Assembly: GCA_039924845.1 (NCBI GenBank)
Contig: JBDTAC010000086.1
Coordinates: 1 to 64,000, forward strand
Length of the DNA: 64,000 nt
Source: Bacteroidia bacterium
Lineage (GTDB): Bacteria > Bacteroidota > Bacteroidia > DATLTG01
Reading direction: 5' to 3'
Part shown: piece after piece, positions 1 to 7,252 of the stretch
Layout: each line of letters starts with the position of its first letter
Position numbering within the stretch: position 1 is the stretch's first letter
Program-made: the position numbers and the translations under genes
Notes under the pieces: model-generated
What the model was told of the DNA's origin: nothing
Databases searched by the model: none
What the model saw: only the letters and a program-made list of their open reading frames with translations

Positions 1-198
1 AAAAACTGTTTATGGTTTTCAACCTTAGTCTCTAAAAGTTCGAATCTAAAAGAAATTTACAAGGTATTGGAAGAAATGAATGCACTTCAAGTAAAAACAA
101 TCCCGATGGAAACGGGTAATAAATCTACTCGAATTGTAGCTTGGACATTTCTCTCGAAAGAAGAACAAAAAAAGTGGAAAGAAACGAGATGGAAATAA
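1..198 (+). CDS. rlmF: 23S rRNA m6A1618 methyltransferase RlmF, C-terminal fragment
   Basis: The reading frame is open from base 1 to a TAA at 196-198, giving the last 65 residues; the 5' part lies outside the window. The segments WFSTLVSK, ALQVKTIPMETGNKSTRIVAWTFL and the final KKWKETRW pattern match, from memory, the C-terminal end of RlmF (YbiN), which methylates N6 of A1618 in 23S rRNA using S-adenosylmethionine. The catalytic NPPF-type motif would be upstream and is not visible. It is followed by a repeat-bordered transposase gene, so any original downstream partner may have been separated. The family call rests on the tail only. Confidence 0.75.
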   Translation, partial: KNCLWFSTLVSKSSNLKEIYKVLEEMNALQVKTIPMETGNKSTRIVAWTFLSKEEQKKWKETRWK

Positions 199-250
199 TT
201 CACAATCAGAAAACGATTGACAAATTCTAACATAAATAACAGACTTCGTT

Positions 251-295
251 AAGCGTAGCGTCTCGCTACGCTTTTATTAATCGGCACCTTGCCGA
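251..295. repeat. Upstream REP-like hairpin pair
   Basis: Two perfect hairpins: a 10-bp stem (AAGCGTAGCG, loop TCT, 251-273) and a 6-bp stem (TCGGCA, loop CCT, 281-295). The first is the inverted counterpart of the hairpin at 930-946. Confidence 0.7.
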
Positions 296-321
296 AATAT
301 ATTTCATAAAATCAATACTTG

Positions 322-329
322 TATCTTTG
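322..329 (+). promoter_or_regulatory. Minus-7 box for the transposase gene
   Basis: TATCTTTG fits the Bacteroidota minus-7 consensus TAnnTTTG. It ends only 8 bases before the ATG at 338, so a transcript starting here would have almost no leader. No convincing minus-33 element was identified. Confidence 0.4.
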
Positions 330-337
330 AGATAAAA

Positions 338-904
338 ATGACAATAGGTTATCAAATAAAAGAACAAGATCAGCTGTATTTCATTACACTACAAGTGGTA
401 AAGTGGGTGGATATTTTTACAAGACAATGCTATCGAGATATAATCATCACAAATTTGGCATATTGCCAAAAGAACAAAGAGCTTCAAGTATATGCTTGGG
501 TTATAATGAGTAATCACATTCATTTATTAGTCCGCAGTCAAAAAGAAGAGCTTAGTTCAATTCTAAGAGATTTTAAAAGCTATACAAGTAAAAAAATAAT
601 AGAAGAAATAAATAGCTGTAATGAAAGTAGAAAAGAATGGATGTTAAAACTATTTAAAGATGCTGCATTTAAGCATAAAAGAAATTCGGAATATCAATTT
701 TGGACACATGAAAACCATGCAGAACACATCTACTCCAATAATTTTATGGAACAAAAGTTAGATTACATTCATAATAATCCTGTTAGAGCAGGTCTTGTTG
801 AAAAGCCAGAAGAATACAGCTATTCAAGTGCAAAAGATTATGCAGGAGAAAAAGGATTATTGGAAATAGAAACAGTAATGATAAAATGGAAAACTTACAA
901 ATAA
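338..904 (+). CDS. REP-associated tyrosine transposase (IS200/Y1-like)
   Basis: A 188-residue protein of the Y1 HUH transposase superfamily. The metal-binding HUH motif is in MSNHIHLLV (near residue 60), and the conserved ending pattern of RAYT proteins is seen in the segment KLDYIHNNPVRAGLVEKPEEYSYSSAKDY (written across residues 140-170), including the YIHNNPVRAGLV block. The catalytic tyrosine is probably in the helix before that block. RAYTs are single-copy domesticated relatives of IS200 transposases that act on REP palindromes. The gene is complete and flanked by REP-like hairpins, so it may be functional. The start at 338 follows the promoter box and gives the usual N-terminus. Confidence 0.85.
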   Translation: MTIGYQIKEQDQLYFITLQVVKWVDIFTRQCYRDIIITNLAYCQKNKELQVYAWVIMSNHIHLLVRSQKEELSSILRDFKSYTSKKIIEEINSCNESRKEWMLKLFKDAAFKHKRNSEYQFWTHENHAEHIYSNNFMEQKLDYIHNNPVRAGLVEKPEEYSYSSAKDYAGEKGLLEIETVMIKWKTYK

Positions 905-946
905 GGCTCGAAGCCTTGTTAAAAGAAAGCGTAGCGAGACGCTACG
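903..946. repeat. Downstream REP-like hairpin pair
   Basis: Two perfect hairpins: AAGGCT, loop CGA, AGCCTT (903-917), which overlaps the transposase stop codon, and CGTAGCG, loop AGA, CGCTACG (930-946). The second is in opposite orientation to the hairpin at 251-273 (loop AGA versus TCT) and has lost one base on its outer arm. Confidence 0.7.
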
Positions 947-994
947 TTGAACGAAAGAAATGAAATAATGTATTAATAATCTAAATCACAAAAG

Positions 995-1450
995 ATGAAA
1001 AGAATTATTATATTTCTACTACTGAACTTTGCCGCTTTGGGCTTAGGCGGACTTTTTACAAGCAAGGGCGTTCCTTCTGAATGGTACATTCATTTAAACA
1101 AAGCTCCATGGACACCGCCTGGTTGGGTATTTGGTGCAGCATGGACATTGATTATGATTTGTTTCGCTTTTTATATGTCCAGCTTGTGGAAATACTCTGT
1201 AAGCAAGAGTTTGATTATTGCTCTCTATGTTATCCAATTGATGTTAAACATCTCGTGGAATCCCATCTTTTTCCAATTTCACGATGTTTTATTTGGACTC
1301 ATTGTTATTACATTACTCACTCTTTTAATTGGATTCATACTCGTTTATTATCATTCCATTTTAAAGATAAAGTCTACGCTTATAATGCCGTACTTTTTGT
1401 GGCTATTAATTGCTACGTCATTAAACGCCTACATTCTAATCTATAATTAG
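995..1450 (+). CDS. tspO: TspO/MBR family tryptophan-rich sensory protein
   Basis: A 151-residue inner-membrane protein with about five membrane helices, the usual TspO size. Diagnostic segments are WTPPGWVFGAAWT (residues 39-51), ISWNPIFF (about 86-93) and the C-terminal PYFLWLLIATSLNAYI. TspO proteins bind porphyrins and related tetrapyrroles and modulate stress and light or oxygen responses. The start ATG is preceded by an A-rich leader, normal here. It may be co-transcribed with the HXXEE gene 12 bases downstream. Tetrapyrrole genes occur elsewhere in the window (hemL, ctaA) but are not adjacent. Confidence 0.9.
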   Translation: MKRIIIFLLLNFAALGLGGLFTSKGVPSEWYIHLNKAPWTPPGWVFGAAWTLIMICFAFYMSSLWKYSVSKSLIIALYVIQLMLNISWNPIFFQFHDVLFGLIVITLLTLLIGFILVYYHSILKIKSTLIMPYFLWLLIATSLNAYILIYN

Positions 1451-1462
1451 AACTCGAATAAT

Positions 1463-2101
1463 ATGAATTTCTTAAGAAAGCATTGGTTTGACATTGGAGG
1501 ATTTTTAGCCATTATAACTTTGCTATTTATCTATTTCAATTTTAAGACACTTTCCAACTTTCAACTTTTAATGTGGCTAAGTTTGGTTACGCTTTTTTTC
1601 CATCAATTAGAAGAATATCGAATTGTAGGAACGTTTCCAGGAATGATAAATACGGCAATGTTTAAAAGCGAAATGCCCGACCGCTACCCTTTAAACTCAA
1701 ACACGGCTCTTTATATCAATGTAGTTTTAGGTTGGCTATTGTATTCACTTGCAGCGCTGTTTTCCGAAAAAGCCATTTGGTTATGTATAGCTACCATGCT
1801 GATTTCATTTGGTAATATAATTGCACATACATTTCTTTTTAATATCAAAGGGAAAACTTTTTATAATGCAGGAATGGCAACCTGTTGGCTACTTTTTGCG
1901 CCTTGCATTTATTTTTTTATAACAATCATTTATAATGATCATTTGGTTACCAATAAAGACTATTTAATTGGGATTATACTTGGTATCATTCTAAACATAT
2001 TCGGAGTTTTAAAACCCATTGTTTGGTTTGCTGATAAAAACACAAGCTATATTTTCGAACAACGTAATTTGTTATTGAAGGATAGAAAAAACATCCAATA
2101 G
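1463..2101 (+). CDS. HXXEE-domain integral membrane protein
   Basis: A 212-residue polytopic membrane protein. The segment FFHQLEEYRIVGTFPG (about residues 47-62) carries the H-x-x-E-E signature that names this family, and a second conserved histidine lies in a later helix (IAHTFLFN). About six hydrophobic segments are visible. The function of the family is unknown; the histidines and glutamates could bind a metal or a lipid-like substrate, but that is inference. It follows tspO by 12 bases and a strong hairpin (2116-2150) lies just past its stop codon, so the two genes probably form one transcript. Confidence 0.75.
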   Translation: MNFLRKHWFDIGGFLAIITLLFIYFNFKTLSNFQLLMWLSLVTLFFHQLEEYRIVGTFPGMINTAMFKSEMPDRYPLNSNTALYINVVLGWLLYSLAALFSEKAIWLCIATMLISFGNIIAHTFLFNIKGKTFYNAGMATCWLLFAPCIYFFITIIYNDHLVTNKDYLIGIILGIILNIFGVLKPIVWFADKNTSYIFEQRNLLLKDRKNIQ

Positions 2102-2115
2102 AATTAATTTTACAT

Positions 2116-2150
2116 CTTCTTTCTTTTGTCTTACAAACAAATGAAAGAAG
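2116..2150. terminator. Hairpin after the HXXEE gene
   Basis: An 8-bp stem (CTTCTTTC / GAAAGAAG) extends inward through one mismatch and five more pairs. It starts 15 bases after the stop codon at 2101. There is no clear T-run, so it may be a processed 3' end or a degenerate terminator. Confidence 0.4.
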
Positions 2151-2322
2151 CAAAGAAAAATTCAAGGCTTGGCTTTCTCATTTCATTTTAGCTTCCTGAA
2201 AGCTATTCATCGGGTGATTTCCTCACATCCGTTCGGAACTTCCCGAATTCATCACGCTTTCATTTTGCTAAAATTTTATTCGAAATCCGATGCCATTGTT
2301 ACATTCAACCTCTTTCCCGGAC

Positions 2323-2339
2323 CTTCTCCGAAGGAGAAG
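2323..2339. repeat. Perfect hairpin of the CTTCTCC type
   Basis: A 7-bp perfect stem with loop GAA. The same stem sequence recurs in extended form at 21826-21846, so it is a dispersed element rather than a chance hairpin. Confidence 0.55.
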
Positions 2340-2695
2340 AAATAATGAAGGATTTAAAACCGACATCGGATGGCTTGGATTTCTCATTACATTTTAAAAA
2401 CCTCTCCTTTATTAGGAATCCGATACCGAAAAAGTATTTTCGAAAAATATTTTTTGAACGTGTGTTGGCAATGAAAGCATACGATGCCGTGTTGCTTGTG
2501 TGTGAGGAATTATGCTTTCTTGATTTTTTTTTCTTTTTGGATTAAGCCAAAAAGATAATAAAAGAATAAATTGCTACTTATGTTCTTCTGACTTGAAAAA
2601 GAACGTAGCTCTTTAATTCGAAATCCGATGCCGCTATTTGAGCTTACAAACTTACCAACCTAACAACTTAAAACTCTCGAACTTAATAATCTATA

Positions 2696-2725
2696 TTGTT
2701 GCAAGGAAAATATGCCTTATTTTTG
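2696..2725 (+). promoter_or_regulatory. Promoter of the TPR-phosphatase gene
   Basis: A minus-33-like TTG (2696-2698) is followed after 19 bases by TATTTTTG (2718-2725), which fits the minus-7 consensus TAnnTTTG. Transcription would start near 2732, about 100 bases before the ATG at 2833. Confidence 0.45.
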
Positions 2726-2832
2726 AAACGTAAAGCGAAAATTTTTTTGTTGACTATCTCGCTTTTTATAATGTAATAGATGTAATTGCTCAGGCAATGC
2801 TACCGTGACCTAAACGTAACTTAAAAACAAGA

Positions 2833-4998
2833 ATGAAAAAATATTTATTGCTTCTTTTAGTCGTACTGAACTTGTTTCAGAATCTCAACCTTAATGCACA
2901 AACCAAAGAAGGCGAAACACTTCTTGACAGTTTGCAAACAGCATTAAAAAACTACGATGCCAAACGTACTGCATCAAATAAAACTACTTATGACAAAGGC
3001 GATACCCTGAAGGTAAATATTTTAAATAGTTTAAGCTGGAAGCTAATGAACACAGGCGACTACGCCAAAGCAAAACAAAATGCTGATGATGCCTTGGCTA
3101 TCTCCGAAAAAGTTGATTTCAAAAAAGGAATAGCAAATGCTTACAATATCATCGGAGTTATTTATGATGATCAAGGCAATTACCCTGATGCCTTGAAAAA
3201 TTATTTTGCAGCTTTAAAAATAAGAGAAGACATTGGCGACAAAAAAGGAATCGGAAGCTCATACAATAACATCGGAATGGTTTATAGAAACCAAGGCAAT
3301 TACCCTGAAGCTTTGAAAAATCATTTCGCTTCTCTGAAAATATATAAAGAAATTGGGTACAAACATGGAATTGGTAGCTGTTACATTAATCTTGGAATTA
3401 TTAATTTGGAACAAGGCAATTACGCGGATGCTTTGAAAAATAATTTTGCAGCTTTAAAAATAGAAGAAGAAATTGGCGATAAAAATATAATTGATCTTAC
3501 ATACAATAACATCGGACTTGTTTATGACGATCAAGGCAATTATCCTGCTGCTTTGAAAAATTATTTTGCTGCTTTAAAAATAGCTCAAGAAATTGGCGAC
3601 AAAAAAACAATTGCTGTTGCTGAAAATAACATCGGAGATAATTATGACAATCAAGGCAACTATCCCGATGCCTTAAAGAATTATTTTACGGCTTTAAACA
3701 TAAATAAAGAAATTGGCGACAAACATGGAAGTGCTACCTGTTATATTAATATTGGAAAAGTAAATACTAAACTCAAAAAATTTACTGAAGCAAAAAAATA
3801 CTTGCTTCAGGGGCGTTCACTTGCAATTGAAGTAGGAAGTAAAGAATATATTAAACAAAGTTACATCTGTTTGTCAGAATTAGACAGCGCCACCGGCAAC
3901 TGGAAAGATGCCTACCTGCATCATAAATTATACATCCTCTACCGCGATAGTTTGGTGAATGAAGAGAACACCAAAAAAATAGTACAAGCTCAAATGCAAT
4001 ATCAGTTTGATATAAAGGAAGCCACTACAAAAGCAGAACAGGATAAAAAAGATGCAAAAGTAGGAGAAGAAGAAAAAAAACAAGCATTAATACGCAATGG
4101 TTTTATTGGAGGCTTTGCATTAGTATTAATACTTGCAGGTGTAAGCTATAGAAGTTACCGAAGAAAAAGAAAAGACAATGTGCTTATTACAAAACAAAAA
4201 AAGGAAGTAGAAAAACAAAAACAGTTGGTAGAGGAGAAAAACAGAGAAATAACTGCAAGTATTAATTATGCTTTAAGAATACAAACAGCCATACTACCTT
4301 CTAATCGTATTGTTCAACAATATTTAGAAAACTCATTTATCGTTTACAAACCCAAAGACATAGTAGCAGGAGATTTTTACTGGATGGAAACTACAGAGGA
4401 TTTAGTTTTGTTTGCCGCTTGTGATTGTACAGGACACGGAGTGCCAGGTGCAATGGTTTCGGTTGTTTGTCATAATGCACTTAACAGAGCAGTACGAGAG
4501 TTTGGTTTAACAAAACCATCTGCAATACTTGATAAAACAAATGAATTAGTAAAAGAAAACTTTAGCAAAAGTGAAGATGATATTAAAGATGGAATGGACA
4601 TCTCGCTATGTGCTTATTATCCAAAAACAAAAACATTACAATGGTCGGGTGCTAACAATCCATTGTGGTTATTTAAGAATAACGAACTAATAGAAACTCG
4701 TGCAGACAAACAACCGATAGGCAAAAGTGAAAACAACAAACCATTCACCAACCACGAATTTAAATTAAACATTTGTGATACTATTTATATTTTTAGTGAT
4801 GGTTTTTCCGACCAGTTTGGCGGTGAAGGAGAAAAGAAATTGACTAAAAAGCGTTTCAGAGAATTACTCTTATCCATCCAAAACCAAACAATGCAACAAC
4901 AAGGTAATACATTAGATAAATTTATAACCGAGTACAGAAAGGAAATGGAACAAACAGACGACATCCTTGTAATGGGTGTGAAAATAGGAAATAGATAA
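2833..4998 (+). CDS. TPR-repeat membrane sensor with PP2C-type (SpoIIE) phosphatase domain
   Basis: A 721-residue protein. Residues 1-22 form a signal peptide (hydrophobic core then LNAQ). Residues about 70-370 hold seven or so tetratricopeptide repeats of 40 residues built on the phrase DQGNYPDALKNYFAALKI. One membrane helix follows (about 430-450), then a charged coiled coil, then a SpoIIE/PP2C serine-threonine phosphatase domain with GDFYW, DCTGHGVPGAMVS, SGANNPLW and DGFSDQFGG. The domain order predicts an extracytoplasmic TPR sensor controlling a cytoplasmic phosphatase, a design common in Bacteroidota. The usual target is an anti-sigma-antagonist-like protein; none is adjacent. The TPR units are nearly identical at DNA level, which would allow recombinational change of repeat number. 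Confidence 0.88.
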   Translation: MKKYLLLLLVVLNLFQNLNLNAQTKEGETLLDSLQTALKNYDAKRTASNKTTYDKGDTLKVNILNSLSWKLMNTGDYAKAKQNADDALAISEKVDFKKGIANAYNIIGVIYDDQGNYPDALKNYFAALKIREDIGDKKGIGSSYNNIGMVYRNQGNYPEALKNHFASLKIYKEIGYKHGIGSCYINLGIINLEQGNYADALKNNFAALKIEEEIGDKNIIDLTYNNIGLVYDDQGNYPAALKNYFAALKIAQEIGDKKTIAVAENNIGDNYDNQGNYPDALKNYFTALNINKEIGDKHGSATCYINIGKVNTKLKKFTEAKKYLLQGRSLAIEVGSKEYIKQSYICLSELDSATGNWKDAYLHHKLYILYRDSLVNEENTKKIVQAQMQYQFDIKEATTKAEQDKKDAKVGEEEKKQALIRNGFIGGFALVLILAGVSYRSYRRKRKDNVLITKQKKEVEKQKQLVEEKNREITASINYALRIQTAILPSNRIVQQYLENSFIVYKPKDIVAGDFYWMETTEDLVLFAACDCTGHGVPGAMVSVVCHNALNRAVREFGLTKPSAILDKTNELVKENFSKSEDDIKDGMDISLCAYYPKTKTLQWSGANNPLWLFKNNELIETRADKQPIGKSENNKPFTNHEFKLNICDTIYIFSDGFSDQFGGEGEKKLTKKRFRELLLSIQNQTMQQQGNTLDKFITEYRKEMEQTDDILVMGVKIGNR

Positions 4999-5379
4999 CA
5001 GTCCCCATTTGCTGAATAGACCCAAAGCCACTTCCAATTTATCGCAAGGCAAAGTTATCTGAAGCATAGTCATACCCACCTGAATTACTGGCACGCACAT
5101 CTGAATTACAGGCATACACAGATGATTTATAGACATACCCAGATGAATTATAGGCATACACAGATGATTTACTGGCATACCCACCTGAATTATAGGCATA
5201 CACAGATGATTTATAGGCATATTCATCTGAACTATAGGCACATTTAGCAAAAAGAGAAGCCTTAAAAACTAAACCACACAAAGGATTCACTACTTTTTAG
5301 GAAAATTTAACATCTCCAAAGCAATAATCAATTAGCTACCCGCGTTTTTGGACATATTAACAATTTAAACCAAATAAAA
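4999..5379. other. 381-bp gap containing a minisatellite
   Basis: The gap between the phosphatase gene and the 5380 gene is mostly taken up by the tandem array at 5071-5238. Two overlapping frames are open on the minus strand (4912-5250 and 5039-5290) because the 21-bp unit has no stop in them; neither has other gene-like features. No strong terminator was found. Confidence 0.6.
5071..5238. repeat. 21-bp tandem repeat, eight units
   Basis: Eight 21-bp units begin with CATAC or CACGC and end with TATAGG, ACTGG or ACAGG. Two sub-types tend to alternate: one with CACAGATGATTT and one with CCCACCTGAATT or CCCAGATGAATT, so the array has a partial 42-bp higher-order period (units at 5113-5217). 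As 21 is divisible by 3, read on the minus strand it gives a heptapeptide such as YAYNSGG / YKSSVYA. No array-flanking genes for CRISPR were seen and there are no spacers. Confidence 0.85.
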
Positions 5380-5793
5380 ATGGGTAAAAGAACAGTAAGA
5401 ATAAAGGTACCGCGCCATAGGCCGGGAGATTTATTGCGTCTCGCTCAACGTATTTTAGAAAAGAGCACAATTGATGGAGTTAGCTGTCCAATCACTCCAG
5501 CGGATTTGGCAAACATGCAATCGCTTATCGATTCCGCGTTAGTTGCCCGAAATCACAGCATCGAGCTGCGCGAAGAAAGTGAAGGCGAAATGCAAGTAGC
5601 CCGTGCAGCTATGGGTACTGAGAAGGGGCAAACATCCAGTACTCCGAATACTATTAGTTACCTCGTCTCAAAAATGCGAGATGTGTTAATAGCTACCTAT
5701 CGTGGTAGAGAGGAGCAGCTTAGCCAGTACGGCTTTAATGTAGTAGTTAATGCCTACGTCCCGAAAGGCAAAGGGAATAAGTCTGTTACCTGA
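5380..5793 (+). CDS. Conserved-looking hypothetical protein
   Basis: A 137-residue soluble, basic protein without signal peptide or membrane segment. It begins MGKRTVRIKVPRHRPGD and has a helical middle part with a run of Glu residues (REESEGEMQ) and a lysine-rich end. I do not recognise the family. The N-terminal half resembles small proteins seen in other Bacteroidota only in a general sense. Its base composition is clearly richer in G+C than its neighbours, which suggests either strong expression or recent acquisition. It stands alone between a minisatellite and a lipoprotein gene, and a good terminator (5816-5849) closes it. Confidence 0.6.
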   Translation: MGKRTVRIKVPRHRPGDLLRLAQRILEKSTIDGVSCPITPADLANMQSLIDSALVARNHSIELREESEGEMQVARAAMGTEKGQTSSTPNTISYLVSKMRDVLIATYRGREEQLSQYGFNVVVNAYVPKGKGNKSVT

Positions 5794-5815
5794 CAGATTC
5801 GCTTTGTGTATCTGT

Positions 5816-5849
5816 AAACCACATCCTAAAAGGATGTGGTTTCTTTTTA
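5816..5849 (+). terminator. Intrinsic terminator
   Basis: A perfect 12-bp stem (AAACCACATCCT, loop AAA) is followed by CTTTTT, 22 bases after the stop of the 5380 gene. This is the strongest classical terminator in this part of the window. Confidence 0.85.
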
Positions 5850-5914
5850 ATATGAAAAGAGGAGGTGTATTTTTCAATAAAATAGCTTACTATTGTAATT
5901 GAAATGGCAATCGG

Positions 5915-7204
5915 ATGAAAAAAATATTTCTCATTTTTATTTTAGGCACCGTATTAGTGGCTTGTAACAAAGACCAAAGCGATTCGCAGCCTCCTGTGAT
6001 TACGATTTCCTCCCCTTATCCAAATCAACTCTTTCATGTAAACGATACCATTATCATAACCGCTAAGGTGAGCGATGAAACACAACTAACAAGTATTTCT
6101 ATATCCTTAGAGAACGCACAATTGGCGCGAGTAATGCCCTCTGTAAACATTCCTGTAGTATCCAAAAACATGAACTTCACCGATAGGTATGTATTGTCTG
6201 AACAGCACTTGTTGTCGGGCATTTATTATGTTACCGTAACCGCTTCTGATGGCTATAACCTTATCAGTGGCTTTCAGAAGATTTCCATTATTGCATCGCC
6301 ACGCAAACGTATGGGCATTTACGCCCTTACACAACCTTACAGCAGCCAAATAAATGTAGTGAAGATTGATACCCTGTTTCACGCAGCTCAACAAACATCG
6401 CTGCTCTCCGATTATTCCGGCTCCGTAATGAATTCCTATTATCAGCAATTAACCATTGCAGGCAGTTACACAGGGCATTTGAATGCGATCAACCTTTCTA
6501 CAAACACCACGCAATGGTCGCATCCTTCGGGTTCTGGCTCTACACCTTATTTTGAAGGCATTTACAACGATGACACCTTGAGTTATGTGCCGCTCTATAA
6601 CGGACAAATTTACGCCTATGATGCAAACGGAATGCAGGCTTTTTCAGCAACTGCCGACCCCAACTATTATGGCACACAGCTTTACAAACAAAATGGGATG
6701 TTATTTGTTGCGGAGAAATACATTACAGGTACTTCCTACAAATTAGTAACCTATTATTGCCCCTTTGGGGCTAATTTACAAGAAGCTGCGATGCCAATGA
6801 ACGCCATTGCCATTTGTCCGAAAGACAATAACGATATTTTCGTATTCGGTAACAATGCCGGGCAGGGCGTAATGGAACTATACACCATCAATAACAATGT
6901 GTTTTACAGTCCGCAAACATTACCCGCGGGAAAACTGCTTTCTGCCGTAGCCATTGATGCCGATGATTGGCTGCTGGGTTGCGATAACAACACGGTTTAT
7001 AAATACCAATATTCCATCAACAGTTTAACGGCATATATTACCAATGCACGCGCGTATCACTTGTTGTACGACGACTTAAACAATCAAGTAATTGTAGCGA
7101 CTAAGAATACCGTTTCGGAGTACAATTATACCACCGCAGCAATGGTGAATACGGTTTCTGTAACGGATTCCATTATCAACATTCATTTGCTTTTCAATAA
7201 ATAG
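5915..7204 (+). CDS. Lipoprotein with Ig-like domain and beta-propeller-like region
   Basis: A 429-residue protein with a lipoprotein signal (MKKIFLIFILGTVLVAC; lipobox LVAC, acylated Cys17). Residues about 25-130 look like an Ig-like or PKD-type beta domain (PPVITISSPYPNQLFHVNDTI), often found on exported Bacteroidota proteins. The remainder has repeating beta-rich units (for example AGSYTGHLNAINLSTNTTQW and LLGCDNNTVYKYQYSIN) consistent with a WD40/PQQ-like propeller. It is probably anchored in the outer membrane and involved in binding; no catalytic motif is seen. It stands alone and ends at the palindrome at 7229-7252. Confidence 0.65.
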   Translation: MKKIFLIFILGTVLVACNKDQSDSQPPVITISSPYPNQLFHVNDTIIITAKVSDETQLTSISISLENAQLARVMPSVNIPVVSKNMNFTDRYVLSEQHLLSGIYYVTVTASDGYNLISGFQKISIIASPRKRMGIYALTQPYSSQINVVKIDTLFHAAQQTSLLSDYSGSVMNSYYQQLTIAGSYTGHLNAINLSTNTTQWSHPSGSGSTPYFEGIYNDDTLSYVPLYNGQIYAYDANGMQAFSATADPNYYGTQLYKQNGMLFVAEKYITGTSYKLVTYYCPFGANLQEAAMPMNAIAICPKDNNDIFVFGNNAGQGVMELYTINNNVFYSPQTLPAGKLLSAVAIDADDWLLGCDNNTVYKYQYSINSLTAYITNARAYHLLYDDLNNQVIVATKNTVSEYNYTTAAMVNTVSVTDSIINIHLLFNK

Positions 7205-7228
7205 TTTTTGGGAGATATTGATTTTATC

Positions 7229-7252
7229 GTTTGAAAAAATTATTTTTCAAAC
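7229..7252. terminator. Bidirectional A/T-core palindrome (terminator)
   Basis: The palindrome GTTTGAAAAAATTATTTTTC followed by AAAC lies between two convergent genes. The stop codon of the minus-strand transporter gene (TGA, 7247-7249) is inside it. It belongs to the dispersed A/T-core family described in the findings. Confidence 0.6.

Larger units (their letters stand above)
246..955. mobile_element. RAYT/REP-type element
   Basis: A single transposase gene is bordered on both sides by a pair of small hairpins in inverted order. The outer boundaries are TTCGTT at about 245-250 and its complement AACGAA at 950-955. Reading inward from each end gives TTCGTT, a GCGTAGCG hairpin, a T-rich spacer, a second 6-bp hairpin, then the gene. 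This is the arrangement of a REP-associated tyrosine transposase with its repeats. No target duplication was recognised, as expected for HUH-type enzymes. Confidence 0.6.
2102..2832. other. 731-bp gap with inverted repeats, no convincing gene
   Basis: The gap holds the hairpin at 2116-2150, a perfect 7-bp stem CTTCTCC-GAA-GGAGAAG at 2323-2339, an 8-bp stem CTTTTTGG / CCAAAAAG at 2533-2554, and two copies of CGAAATCCGATGCC (2281-2294 and near 2620). One 66-codon frame (2345-2545) ends in a poly-phenylalanine run and looks non-genuine. The 3' part carries the promoter of the next gene. It reads like decayed intergenic repeat material. Confidence 0.6.

Noticed and set aside
2345-2545. 66-codon frame on the plus strand in the repeat-rich gap
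   Set aside because: It ends in a run of phenylalanines from a T-tract, overlaps hairpins and repeats, and has no leader or domain-like content.
5071-5238. Possible CRISPR array
   Set aside because: Units are directly adjacent with no spacers, and no cas genes are present.
4912-5290. Two overlapping minus-strand frames in the minisatellite
   Set aside because: They stay open because the 21-bp unit has no stop in those frames. One overlaps the phosphatase gene. They are mentioned as part of the repeat but not called as genes.
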